64,000 nucleotides of DNA from NCBI GenBank assembly GCA_022447545.1, contig JAKVBI010000011.1, forward strand, positions 124,001-188,000, written 5' to 3'. Source of the DNA: Myxococcota bacterium. Its GTDB lineage: Bacteria > Myxococcota_A > UBA9160 > SMWR01. The first letter of the stretch is position 1, and each line of letters opens with the position of its first letter. The notes below the pieces were generated by a model, which ran no database searches, had not been told where the DNA came from, and was given only the letters and a program-made list of their open reading frames with translations. This document shows, in pieces, positions 16,961-25,706 of this stretch. Both the position numbers and the translations under genes were made by a program.

Positions 16961-18562
16961 ATGAAGGCATCCACACGCCTGCGAAAACTGCTCGAGAGCT
17001 CCAACACCGAATATATTTTGGAGGCTCACAACGCTCTTTCAGCCACCATCGCCGAGTCTTCCGGCGCCAAAGGCCTATGGGCGAGTTCGTTGACGCTTTC
17101 CGCCTCCTACGGACTTCGCGACAACAGTGAGATGACCATGACTCAGGTTCTCGACGTTCTCGAGAGCATGACTGAGCGGGTCGAAGTTCCGATCCTCTTC
17201 GATGGAGACACGGGCTACGGTCAGTTCAGCCACTTCCAGCAATTGGTCCGCAAGCTGTGCGCTCGCGAGATCGCCGGCGTTTGCATTGAAGACAAGATCT
17301 TTCCCAAGACGAATTCATTCCTTCAGTCCGAGCAGCAGCAACTCGCACCCGTCGACGAATTCTGCGGAAAGATCCGTGCAGGAAAAGACATCCAACCCGA
17401 TCCCGATTTCGTCGTCGTCGCACGCACGGAAGCACTGATCACCGGCCTCGACATGTCGGCGGCTCTCGAACGGGCCGAGCGATACGCAGAAGCGGGCGCA
17501 GATGCGATTCTGATCCACTCGAAGGCGCCGACCTTCAACGAGGTCCATGAATTCATGACCCAGTGGAACCGGTCGGTGCCTGTCATCTGTGTACCCACCA
17601 CCTACTACAGCACCCCCGAGGAAGCTTACGACCGCGCAGGAATCTCACTGGTGATCTGGGCCAACCATCTGCTGCGGGCAGCCGTCGCAGCCATGCAACG
17701 CGTGGCGAATCAGATCTCCACTAGCGGAACCGCTCGCGGAGTAGAAGACGAGATCGTCCCCGTCAAGGAACTCTTCCGACTCCAGGACACCGAGGGTCTG
17801 TCGGAAAGTGAGCGGGTCTACGGCCAGGTGAGTCCCTGGCGCGCGATCCTGCTGGCGGCAACACGGGGGAGCGGCCTGGATGACCTCACTCGCGACCGGC
17901 CCAAGTGCATGATCCCGATATCAGGAGTTCCAGCCATCGAGAAACAACTGCAACACATGCGTGCCGAGGGAATTCGCGACATCGCGGTCGTTCGCGGCTA
18001 CGCGCCCGAGGCAATGACAACCGAAGGCGTGCAGTTCTTCGACAATCCGAACTGGCAGGAAACCGGCGAGTTGGGCTCCCTGGCCACGGCCCGCCCATTC
18101 CTGAAAGGCGACGTCGTGATCGCCTACGGAGACATTCTCTACAAGCGCTACATCCTTCACGAATTGATGGCCTCAGATGCACCTGTCACGGTGGTGGTGG
18201 ATGGTTCTCGCGCGTTCCTCGAATCCGACCAAACTGGGGACCTGGTGCGCGTCTCTCAGCCTCCGCCGGAAGGCTACGATGAAAACGACTATCGCCTGGT
18301 GGGGATCGGCTCCTCGATCTCCCGAGACGATGCCCACGGAGAGTGGATTGGCCTCGCTCGTCTGCGTGGAGAGGGAACGCCTTGGTTCTCGGACACACTC
18401 GAGGAGATCCTGAGCGAATCCGGCGGAATTGAGTGCGACATGGCGACCGCTCTACACCGAATGGCGCTCGAAGGACGCATTCCGATTCGCGTGATCTACA
18501 TTCAGCGAGACTGGATCGACATCAACAGCGTCGCAGATGTGGCGCGTGGAAACACCAACTGA
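16961..18562 (+). CDS. pepM: Phosphoenolpyruvate mutase fused to a nucleotidyltransferase domain
   Basis: PEP mutase rearranges PEP to phosphonopyruvate, forming the C-P bond that starts nearly all phosphonate synthesis. Residues 1 to about 285 are the isocitrate-lyase-type barrel. EDKIFPKTNS at 110-119 is the EDK-x5-NS signature that separates the mutase from relatives, and FDGDTGYG binds metal. Residues about 290-533 are a nucleotidyltransferase-like domain. Its nucleotide loop is altered: LAATRGSGL at 298-306 instead of LAAGxGxRL, although RPK at 313-315 is kept. Fusions of PEP mutase to CTP:phosphonate cytidylyltransferases are known. The altered loop may mean changed specificity or loss of activity. 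Confidence 0.95.
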   Translation: MKASTRLRKLLESSNTEYILEAHNALSATIAESSGAKGLWASSLTLSASYGLRDNSEMTMTQVLDVLESMTERVEVPILFDGDTGYGQFSHFQQLVRKLCAREIAGVCIEDKIFPKTNSFLQSEQQQLAPVDEFCGKIRAGKDIQPDPDFVVVARTEALITGLDMSAALERAERYAEAGADAILIHSKAPTFNEVHEFMTQWNRSVPVICVPTTYYSTPEEAYDRAGISLVIWANHLLRAAVAAMQRVANQISTSGTARGVEDEIVPVKELFRLQDTEGLSESERVYGQVSPWRAILLAATRGSGLDDLTRDRPKCMIPISGVPAIEKQLQHMRAEGIRDIAVVRGYAPEAMTTEGVQFFDNPNWQETGELGSLATARPFLKGDVVIAYGDILYKRYILHELMASDAPVTVVVDGSRAFLESDQTGDLVRVSQPPPEGYDENDYRLVGIGSSISRDDAHGEWIGLARLRGEGTPWFSDTLEEILSESGGIECDMATALHRMALEGRIPIRVIYIQRDWIDINSVADVARGNTN

Positions 18563-18600
18563 CCCAGCGCCCACCTTCCGATTTCTCGCTGGAGGGACTC

Positions 18601-19776
18601 TTGCCCCACGATCCGCGCCAACTCTATGCCTCGCTTCTGAATCATGGGTTCCGTGAGTTCTCCGGAGTCCCATGCTCGATCTTGAATTCACTGATCGTCG
18701 AGGCAGAGAACTCCGACGACGTCCAGTACCTACCTGCATCGGTGGAAGGAGAGGCCGTAGCAGTCGGTGCCGGAGCCTGGCTCGCCGGCAGTCCCTCGGT
18801 GGTGCTCCTCCAGAACTCGGGACTGGGCAACGCCATCAACCCCCTGGCTTCGCTCTGCCTCCCCTACCGAATCCCCGTTCTCGTCATTTCATCATGGCGA
18901 GGTGAGCCCGGGCGTCCCGACGCCATCCACCATGCCCCCATGGGCAATTCCACCCCAGCCCTGTTCGAACTCTACGGCATCCCCGTTAGCGTTCTGGGAG
19001 AGGACGCAGACATCGAGTCGGCTGTGGAGAAATCCAGGCGTCATATTGAAGACACGCGCACTCCTGCCGCTCTCCTGATTCCGCGGGGATCCTTCGAATC
19101 CAAAGGCACTCCCGAGATCTCTTCAACCACCGCGCCCCATGCCAATCCGGTCGACCGCGAACCTGCTTCAGTAGAGCGTTTCGGCGATGGCGAACTTCCG
19201 AGCCGTACCGAGTTCCTGGCTGCATTCCTCGATCGATGCGGTGATCCCGACTCAGCCACCATCTCGACCACGGGCTACATGTCCCGCGAACTCTCCGCAC
19301 ACCTGGAAGACCGTTTCTTTCCCATGCAAGGCTCCATGGGTTTCGCGGCGGCCATTGCCCTGGGTGTGACGCGAGCTCAGCCAGGGCGGGCGGTATACGT
19401 CCTCGACGGCGACGGAGCTCTATGGATGCGCTTGGGCAGTCTGGCCACCGTGGGGGCTGCAGCCCCGGCCCGCTACGTCCACATCGTGGTCGACAACGGC
19501 ACCTATGCTTCAACCGGCGGACAGAAGACCGTCTCTCACCACATCGACTTCCCAGGCGTTGCCGCGCACTGCGGTTACTCCAACGTCGCGACATGCTCCG
19601 GACTCAATGGCCTGGAACCCGCCCTCAGCTGGGCACGTGATGTCCAAGGAAACGGTCCAGCCCTGCTTCGGATCCACGTCCACGGCGAAGAGTCCGAGGG
19701 GCTCGAGCGACCCAAGCGCACGCCTCCGGAGATCGCCGAAGCCTTCCACAACTTCCTAAGTGGTGACACCGAATGA
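18601..19776 (+). CDS. ppd: Phosphonopyruvate decarboxylase
   Basis: Ppd is a thiamine-diphosphate enzyme that decarboxylates phosphonopyruvate to phosphonoacetaldehyde and pulls the unfavourable mutase step forward. The 391-residue product has the catalytic Glu in SVEGEAVAVGAG. Also present are FSGVPCSILNSL, the TPP motif LDGDGALWMRLGSLATVG followed by VVDNGTYASTGGQKT, and DFPGVAAHCGY, all typical. The start is a TTG at 18601 with GGAGGG at 18591-18596; a longer frame upstream overlaps pepM and has no likeness. Its stop overlaps the next gene by ATGA. Gene order directly after pepM is the classic AEP arrangement. Confidence 0.95.
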   Translation: MPHDPRQLYASLLNHGFREFSGVPCSILNSLIVEAENSDDVQYLPASVEGEAVAVGAGAWLAGSPSVVLLQNSGLGNAINPLASLCLPYRIPVLVISSWRGEPGRPDAIHHAPMGNSTPALFELYGIPVSVLGEDADIESAVEKSRRHIEDTRTPAALLIPRGSFESKGTPEISSTTAPHANPVDREPASVERFGDGELPSRTEFLAAFLDRCGDPDSATISTTGYMSRELSAHLEDRFFPMQGSMGFAAAIALGVTRAQPGRAVYVLDGDGALWMRLGSLATVGAAAPARYVHIVVDNGTYASTGGQKTVSHHIDFPGVAAHCGYSNVATCSGLNGLEPALSWARDVQGNGPALLRIHVHGEESEGLERPKRTPPEIAEAFHNFLSGDTE

Positions 19777-20516
19777 GCGACGCTCTCGATACGGCAATCA
19801 TTCTCGCAGCTGGGCGCGGCACGCGCCTTCGCAGTATCTGGTCCGAACTTCCCAAGGGCATGATCGAGCTGGGAGGCGAGCGAATCGCCGATCGGTCGCT
19901 CCGACTCCTGAGAGAGCGAGGCATACAACGCAGCGTGATCGTCGCCGGCTACAAGGCCGAGTCCTATCACGAACTGGCGACGTCGACCCCCGGTGTGGAG
20001 GTGATCGAGAACACCGCCTATGCAGAAACCGAGAGCATGGCCTCCCTGGCCTGTGCGCTCGAGATCGTCGACGCCGACTTCCTGCTCCTGGAAAGCGACC
20101 TCTTCTACGACCCACTTGCCCTCGACACGTTGATTGCCTCGGAGCACCGAGACGTACTTCTGGCGTCTTCTCCCACGGGGGCCACCGACGAAGTATGGAT
20201 CGATGCACCCGACGGCCAACTCCGCGGATTGACCAAGGATCCCTCCGCCATCGAGAATCCATACGGTGAATTCGTGGGCCTGCTTCGTATCTCACAAGCG
20301 TTGGGTCGGCGTATGGCAGAAATCTTCCGTCGCTTCCAAGACGAGCACGGACACGGCAGGATGACCTACGAAACCGACTGCCTGCTGACGGCATCCCGCG
20401 AGCATCCCGTCCACGTCTGCCTGATGAAGGACCTGCTCTGGGGAGAGATCGACGACGCAAACCACTTCGAGCGTCTGACCCGAGAAATCGTCCCCGCTCT
20501 GGCTCAACGAGATTAA
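19773..20516 (+). CDS. Nucleotidyltransferase, likely CTP:phosphonoalkyl cytidylyltransferase (PntC-like)
   Basis: This 247-residue single-domain NTP transferase has an intact loop, LAAGRGTRL at 11-19, with LPK at 26-28. ENTAYAETESMASLACAL and FLLLESDLFYDP carry the metal-binding part. ATGA overlap with ppd and the AEP transaminase next door suggest it forms CMP-AEP, as PntC does with phosphonoalkyl amines. A sugar-phosphate nucleotidyltransferase is the alternative. It is intact where the domain fused to PEP mutase is altered, so it may be the working enzyme of the pair. Confidence 0.75.
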   Translation: MSDALDTAIILAAGRGTRLRSIWSELPKGMIELGGERIADRSLRLLRERGIQRSVIVAGYKAESYHELATSTPGVEVIENTAYAETESMASLACALEIVDADFLLLESDLFYDPLALDTLIASEHRDVLLASSPTGATDEVWIDAPDGQLRGLTKDPSAIENPYGEFVGLLRISQALGRRMAEIFRRFQDEHGHGRMTYETDCLLTASREHPVHVCLMKDLLWGEIDDANHFERLTREIVPALAQRD

Positions 20517-20558
20517 AGGGGTCCACACCCGCCCCCCCCGACAACCCCTGGAGAATCC

Positions 20559-21668
20559 ATGAGTACCACCGAACGCAGGACTCTACTCAACCCCGGTCCC
20601 TCCACGACGTCCGAAACTGTGAAACAAGCCCTGGTGATCCCGGATGTCTGTCCGCGGGAGGAAGCATTCTGCGACCTCGTGCGAGAAGTACGGGACCGCC
20701 TGGCCACCATCGCTGGCGATCTCGATCAGGTGACCGCTATTCCCATCGTTGGAAGCGGTACGACGGCCCTCGAGGCAGCTCTCGTCTCCTTCGTTCCTAA
20801 CGATGGAACCGTGGCCATCCTGGACAATGGCGACTACGGACGCCGACTGATTTCCATGGCCGAGACCTACGGCATCTCCACACGGGTGATCGCGCCCGGT
20901 TGGGGAGTCCCGGTCGACCTCAACGAACTCGACCAAGCCCTTTCGACGGATGGAGATGACATCACACACCTGTATTTCGTCCACCATGAGACGAGTTCAG
21001 GGCTGCTGAATCCACTCGACGAGATCACCGCCGTGGCGAAAAAACACGGGCTGACCGTGATGGTGGACGCCATGTCGACCTTTGGTGCTCTCCCGATTCC
21101 ACTGGGCGGAGACGACCAGCCCGATGTCCTCGTGGCGAGTTCCAACAAATGTCTCCAGGGAATGGCAGGGCTGGGATTCGCCGTCGCAACCCGCCAGGCC
21201 GTCGAGGACGCGCGCCGCATCACTCCTCGAAGTTTCGTCCTGAACCTCGTCGCCGAATTCGACCACTTGGAGAAGACGGGTCAGGCGCGCTTCACCGTAC
21301 CGCCGCAGGTCTACTCGGCACTGCGACAGGCTCTGGTGGAGTTCGCAGAGGAGGGCATCGAGGGGCGCGGCGCCAGATATCAGGCGAGTATGCAGCGCCT
21401 CGTGAAGGGGCTGCGAGCACTGGGTTTCGAAATGCTCCTCGACGACGAATGTCAGAGCGGAATCCTCGTCTCCATCCGAGAACCCGACGCTCCGTGGTAC
21501 GACTTCGTCGACATGCACGATGCCCTCGACCGCGAAGGATTCACCATCTATCCGGGCAAGCTGGGTGTCACTCCGAACTTTCGCCTGGCAGTCATCGGTG
21601 ACATCGATGCATCGGACATCGAGCGATTCCTGGCAGCCCTGACCGATTATCTCGAGCGCGTCCGATGA
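20559..21668 (+). CDS. phnW: 2-aminoethylphosphonate-pyruvate transaminase
   Basis: This 369-residue fold-type I PLP aminotransferase converts phosphonoacetaldehyde and alanine to AEP and pyruvate in the synthetic direction. The opening LLNPGPSTTSETVKQAL, MVDAMSTFGALPIPL and the PLP lysine K197 in SSNKCLQG match PhnW. CTGGAG precedes the ATG. PhnW also works in degradation, but no phosphonatase (PhnX) or C-P lyase gene is present. Together with pepM and ppd it supports synthesis. It lies 42 bases after the cytidylyltransferase gene. Confidence 0.92.
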   Translation: MSTTERRTLLNPGPSTTSETVKQALVIPDVCPREEAFCDLVREVRDRLATIAGDLDQVTAIPIVGSGTTALEAALVSFVPNDGTVAILDNGDYGRRLISMAETYGISTRVIAPGWGVPVDLNELDQALSTDGDDITHLYFVHHETSSGLLNPLDEITAVAKKHGLTVMVDAMSTFGALPIPLGGDDQPDVLVASSNKCLQGMAGLGFAVATRQAVEDARRITPRSFVLNLVAEFDHLEKTGQARFTVPPQVYSALRQALVEFAEEGIEGRGARYQASMQRLVKGLRALGFEMLLDDECQSGILVSIREPDAPWYDFVDMHDALDREGFTIYPGKLGVTPNFRLAVIGDIDASDIERFLAALTDYLERVR

Positions 21669-21740
21669 GATGACCAGGGGGCGGGCCCCCTGATCGCGGG
21701 GAACCCGGTCCAGAGCACGACGCGAACGCCCGAGGAGCCA

Positions 21741-22637
21741 TTGAAGGACGAGATCGCAATCCGAGTACTCGCGCTGTTTGCGGGACTGTTCGTAGCGGCC
21801 GCCTTGTGGATTCTCCTGGTCTGGCGACCCGAAGGTGAGGCGCGCAGGCGGGTCTGGACCGTCTACACCGTCGAATTCGGAATCCTCAGCGCCATCCTGG
21901 TTCCCGCCTATCTCGGTGGAGCCTGGTGGGTGGGAGCTGCTGCGATGCTGGCGGCACGGGGGGGCTGGGAGTTCTTCCGCGCTCTCGAACAGGGTGGCGA
22001 GGCCCCCTATTCCCGCACCGGGACGCTGATGGGGATCGCCGCGGTGCTGTCCGTCCCGTTCTGGCCCACCTGGTTTCCCCATCTCCTGCTCTTGGCCATC
22101 GCGGTCGCCTACGCGGGGCACCGATGGGCAGCGGGCCCCGAGAGTCCGCTGGGACGCTGCACTTCGACTCTGGTGGGTGTCCTCTACCCGGGACTCTGCC
22201 TGAGTATTCTGGTCTGGATCGGGTTGTCGGAAGAAGGTTTCGGGCTGCTCTTGTTCGTCTACGTCCTGGTGGAGATCAACGACGTGGCCGCGTACCTGGT
22301 GGGAAGCTCCATCGGCAAGCACAAGCTCTGGCCGACCCTGAGTCCGGGCAAAACACTGGAGGGCAATCTCGCCGGGGTTCTCGCAACCCTTGCGGTGACC
22401 TTCCCGCTGGCCTTCGCGGTGCCCGAACTGAGCCTGGGCCGACGGCTTGGTGCAGGGCTGCTCATCGCGGTTGCAGCGCCGGCAGGCGACCTGATGGCCT
22501 CGTGGGTGAAGCGGCGGGCTGGCATCAAGGATTTCAGCTCACTGGTACCCACCCAGGGGGGCGCATTGGACGTCTACGATTCGACTGTAGCCGTTTCCCC
22601 CCTCTTCTATTACTTTCTGCTCGCCACCAGTACCTAG
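21741..22637 (+). CDS. Divergent phosphatidate cytidylyltransferase (CdsA family)
   Basis: This 298-residue polytopic protein has about eight hydrophobic helices. CdsA makes CDP-diacylglycerol from phosphatidate and CTP. The C-terminal signature is present but altered. SWVKRRAGIKD is good, but PTQGGALDVYD replaces the usual PGHGGxxDRxD, so the His and Arg are lost while both Asp are kept. A TTG start at 21741 follows CGAGGAG. It lies 72 bases after phnW and is probably co-transcribed. It might form a different CDP-linked lipid or alcohol for the phosphonate pathway; that is inference. A housekeeping cdsA would normally sit with uppS or dxr, not here. Confidence 0.75.
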   Translation: MKDEIAIRVLALFAGLFVAAALWILLVWRPEGEARRRVWTVYTVEFGILSAILVPAYLGGAWWVGAAAMLAARGGWEFFRALEQGGEAPYSRTGTLMGIAAVLSVPFWPTWFPHLLLLAIAVAYAGHRWAAGPESPLGRCTSTLVGVLYPGLCLSILVWIGLSEEGFGLLLFVYVLVEINDVAAYLVGSSIGKHKLWPTLSPGKTLEGNLAGVLATLAVTFPLAFAVPELSLGRRLGAGLLIAVAAPAGDLMASWVKRRAGIKDFSSLVPTQGGALDVYDSTVAVSPLFYYFLLATST

Positions 22638-22662
22638 CTCACCAACAAACGCTAGTTTTTCG

Positions 22663-22704
22663 CGGTCTCGGAGGCCAGGATCCCAGGCCTTTCCCCGAGA
22701 ACCG
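22663..22704 (+). other. Stem-loop between the CdsA-like and kinase genes
   Basis: CGGTCTCGG (22663-22671) pairs with CCGAGAACCG (22695-22704) with one bulged A. Directly inside, AGGCC (22672-22676) pairs with GGCCT (22686-22690) around a nine-base loop. There is no T-run after it, so it is not a simple terminator. It ends 28 bases before the TTG of the kinase gene. Confidence 0.35.
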
Positions 22705-22732
22705 ACACTCCCCTTAGCCAATCGGGTTCCAC

Positions 22733-24280
22733 TTGAAATACATCCTGGCTCACGACCTCGGAACGTCCAGCAACAAGTCCGCCTTGTTGACCCCCGACGG
22801 TGAAATCGTTGCGTCGGCTGCGGCCTCCTATGAGGTCATGAGTCCACGCGCGAATTGGGCCGAGCAGGACCCCGAGACCTGGTGGGATGCCATCCGAAGG
22901 ACCACCCAGCGCATTCTCGACGACACCGGGGTCGCCCCCCGAGAGATCGCGGGTCTGACCTTTGCAGGCCAGATGCAGGGGACCCTCCCCGTGGACGAGA
23001 ACGGCCAGCCCCTGATGAACTGCATGATCTGGCTAGATGGTCGCGCGGAACAGCAGGCCCGAGAAGCCACACACGGTTGGCCGAAAATCGAAGGGTATGG
23101 TGCGTTGCGCCTGGCCAACTGGCTGCGAATCGCCAACGGCGTTCCCAACCTTTCGGGCAAGGACTTCATCGCCAAGCTCTTGTGGATCCGCAACATGCGG
23201 CCAGAGATCTGGGAACGAACAGAGAAGCTGCTGGATGCCAAGGACTACCTGCTGCATCGAAGTACCGGCCGGTTCGTCACCACCCATGACTGCGGCAACC
23301 TGACCTGGTTGATGGATACGCGCTCGGGTCGATTGTGCTGGTCGGAGAAACTTCTCCGCATGTTGGACATCAGCCTGGACAAGCTTCCCGAACTGATCTC
23401 GGGTACGGAAATCGCAGGAGAGCTCACCCCGCAGGCTGCTGCCGAATTGGGACTCGTGCCAGGCATTCCCGTCGTCGGGGGTGCGGGCGACACCGTCGCC
23501 ATGGCCGTGGGGACCGGCGCCGTTCGCAACCACGAATTCCACATTGCCATCGGAACGAGCGCTTGGGTAGCAACCCACGTCCCGAAGCGCCGAGTCGACG
23601 TCCGTTCCTACATCGCATCGATCTGTAGCGCCCATCCGAGCAAGCAGCTGGTGGTCGCCCACCAGGAAACCGGTGGGGCCTGCGTAGAGTGGGCGCGCCA
23701 ATGGGTCGCCGGAAATGGAGACCCCCCCACCTACAAAGAAGTCGATTCTCTGGTGGAGGGATACGAGCCAGGAGCCAAAGGCCTCCTCTTTCTGCCCTGG
23801 CTCTCGGGAGAATACGCCCCGGTCGACGACCCCTGGCTACGCGGCGCCTTCATGAACCTGTCCCTGGACCACGAACTCGGTCACATGCTGCGTGCCATCT
23901 TCGAAGGGGTAGCCCTCAATGCACGTTGGGCGCTGGGAAAGGTGGAAAAACTGATCGGAGAATCCGCCGAGAGCCTTCGCTTTGCCGGCGGCGGTGCGGC
24001 CAGCCACGTCTGGAGCCAGATCCTGGCGGACGTTCTGGACCGCCCCATCATCCAACTCGATCGACCCCAGCTCACGGCCGCTCGAGGTGCGGGAATGATT
24101 GCCGCTCACGCATTGGGGATGGTTGCCGAGTTCGATGACATCGGCGGCATTCTCACGGGCCGTGCTCGTTACGAGCCCCGGCCGGAACTGCGCTCTCTTT
24201 ACGACGAGAAATTCGAACTTTTCCTGGAGTTCTACCAGCGAAACCGCAGCTTCTTCCGGCGCGCCAACCAGGGCCGTTAG
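22733..24280 (+). CDS. FGGY-family carbohydrate kinase (xylulokinase-like)
   Basis: This 515-residue two-domain ATP-dependent sugar kinase begins MKYILAHDLGTSSNKSALL, the phosphate-binding loop of the ASKHA fold. It has LTFAGQMQGTLPVD and MIWLDGRAEQQA at the substrate end, and VVGGAGDTVAMAVGTGAV and LRFAGGGAASHVWSQILADVLDRPI in the second domain. The pattern is closest to xylulokinase or a related polyol kinase; the substrate is not certain. The TTG start at 22733 has no good ribosome site, so translation may depend on the stem-loop or on readthrough. As last gene of the plus-strand set it may feed a phosphorylated polyol into the lipid pathway. Confidence 0.85.
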   Translation: MKYILAHDLGTSSNKSALLTPDGEIVASAAASYEVMSPRANWAEQDPETWWDAIRRTTQRILDDTGVAPREIAGLTFAGQMQGTLPVDENGQPLMNCMIWLDGRAEQQAREATHGWPKIEGYGALRLANWLRIANGVPNLSGKDFIAKLLWIRNMRPEIWERTEKLLDAKDYLLHRSTGRFVTTHDCGNLTWLMDTRSGRLCWSEKLLRMLDISLDKLPELISGTEIAGELTPQAAAELGLVPGIPVVGGAGDTVAMAVGTGAVRNHEFHIAIGTSAWVATHVPKRRVDVRSYIASICSAHPSKQLVVAHQETGGACVEWARQWVAGNGDPPTYKEVDSLVEGYEPGAKGLLFLPWLSGEYAPVDDPWLRGAFMNLSLDHELGHMLRAIFEGVALNARWALGKVEKLIGESAESLRFAGGGAASHVWSQILADVLDRPIIQLDRPQLTAARGAGMIAAHALGMVAEFDDIGGILTGRARYEPRPELRSLYDEKFELFLEFYQRNRSFFRRANQGR

Positions 24281-24292
24281 CCGCCAGCGCCC

Positions 24293-24823
24293 TCAGTTCG
24301 GTGCCTCTTCGGGCAGTGCAGGATCCGCTTCGAGATCGCCGCGGATCAGGGCGCGCACGAAAGTGATTCCGAGGCTACAAAGCCCCCAACCAAGCCCGAC
24401 GACCACTCCCCCGTCCACGATTCCTCTCCACGGCTGAGGCGCTCGACTCACCGACAAGACGAGCACCAGGATTCCGATCAAGAGACACCAGGTCACGATC
24501 TTCTGACGGCGTGTGGTGTGGAAGAAGCTCATACAAAACAGAGGGGCCAACAAGACGAACAGCGGGCGCGGGTTTTGGCTCAGCCACAGGGCCCGCGAGA
24601 CCACCCGCGGACAAAAGGCAAGCTGAAATCCGCGATAGCCCTCCGCATAGGCGTTGAAGACCACCCAGAACCCATAGATCCCTGCTTGAGTCGGAGTCAG
24701 ACTTCCATCAGCGATGGGCTCCCAGGCGATCGGCGTGAGTCGAAGCAGAGCCTGGCCGATGATCAGGAAGACGCCGACGACGCCCCAGATCGCGACCAAG
24801 CGGTTCCATGACGACAGTTTCAT
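24293..24823 (-). CDS. Small polytopic membrane protein, unknown function
   Basis: This 176-residue protein has an N-terminal helix (LVAIWGVVGVFLIIGQALL), a short amphipathic middle with GYRGFQLAFCPRVVSRALWL, and two or three further helices near 75-150. The ATG at 24823 has GAGGGG upstream, better than a start 30 codons earlier at 24913. I do not recognise a family. It is the last gene of the minus-strand operon, 148 bases after the ABC ATPase, and converges with the kinase gene (12 bases). A role as an accessory part of the exporter is possible. Confidence 0.6.
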   Translation of the reverse strand: MKLSSWNRLVAIWGVVGVFLIIGQALLRLTPIAWEPIADGSLTPTQAGIYGFWVVFNAYAEGYRGFQLAFCPRVVSRALWLSQNPRPLFVLLAPLFCMSFFHTTRRQKIVTWCLLIGILVLVLSVSRAPQPWRGIVDGGVVVGLGWGLCSLGITFVRALIRGDLEADPALPEEAPN

Positions 24824-24971
24824 TCGGTTCCCCTCGAACCTCTGGCAATAGGGCCTCGGGAAAGCTGGTTCCCGATCTTCGATTGGAGCGTCAACGCAGT
24901 CCAGCGAATTCAACCGCGGGAGGCGACGCCATCTACTGCTCGGTCGTCGAACTCATCCGGGCGCCCCGAAG

Positions 24972-25697
24972 CTACCCCGTTTGCACATCGGATACGATGC
25001 GTCCATCGACAAGGTGAACCAATCGGTCTGCCGCTTCGAAGACTCGGGCATCCTGGGTGACCATCAAGACCGACGTGCGCCGTTTTCGAGCAAGTTCCCG
25101 CAGCAATTCGAGGACGATCTCGGTATTTTCGGCGTCCAGGGCGGCCGTGGGTTCATCAGCCAACACCAGTTCCGGTTCGTGAACCAAAGCCCTGGCGATG
25201 GCCACCCGTTGCCGCTGCCCACCCGACAAGCGTTCGGGTTTGTAGTCGAATCGCTCCTCCAGCCCCAATTTCGCGAGAATCCCTTCGATCCGGGCGTCTT
25301 TTTCCTCCACGGACAGGTCATGCAGATCCAGGGACATCTGGACGCTCTGAAAGGCGGTCAGCGCGGGAAAGAGGTTGTGAAGTTGGAAAATGATCCCCAG
25401 ACGACGGCGAAACGCCTCCAGATCACCGGCCTCGCCACCGCGAGCGGCACCCAGGCGTGACAAATCCCGTCCCAGGACCCTCAGACCACCCTGCTGAGGC
25501 GACCGAAGCGCACCGATCAAACTCAGCAGCGTCGTCTTTCCCGAACCCGACGGGCCGGTCATGATCGCGAACTCTCCGGCTGCGAGGCTCAGATCGATGC
25601 CATCGAGCACCACCTTCCTGGCTTCTGCCTCGCCAAACGCATACTCCAGGTCCTCGACCTGGATCGCGGGCTCCCTTCGCACTTGAGAGTCAATCAC
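24972..25697 (-). CDS. ABC transporter ATPase, LolD/MacB/DevA-type
   Basis: This 241-residue ATPase has Walker A GPSGSGKT at 48-55, the signature LSGGQRQRVAIARAL and Walker B LVLADEPTAALD. The order and spacing match the LolD/MacB/DevA group, whose permeases act as mechanotransmitters rather than classical importers. A GTG start follows GTGAGAGG and lies 9 bases after the permease stop, so the pair is coupled. In DevBCA systems the ATPase energises export of envelope glycolipids through a TolC-like channel. Confidence 0.92.
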   Translation of the reverse strand: MIDSQVRREPAIQVEDLEYAFGEAEARKVVLDGIDLSLAAGEFAIMTGPSGSGKTTLLSLIGALRSPQQGGLRVLGRDLSRLGAARGGEAGDLEAFRRRLGIIFQLHNLFPALTAFQSVQMSLDLHDLSVEEKDARIEGILAKLGLEERFDYKPERLSGGQRQRVAIARALVHEPELVLADEPTAALDAENTEIVLELLRELARKRRTSVLMVTQDARVFEAADRLVHLVDGRIVSDVQTG

Positions 25698-25706
25698 CTG
25701 TGCCTC

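Noticed and set aside
20517-20549. Hairpin AGGGGT/ACCCCT between the cytidylyltransferase and phnW genes
   Set aside because: Six base pairs around a 21-base loop with no T-run are too weak for a terminator and likely by chance.
20997-22322. A 441-codon open frame on the minus strand
   Set aside because: It is antisense to phnW and the cdsA-like gene and shows no family pattern.
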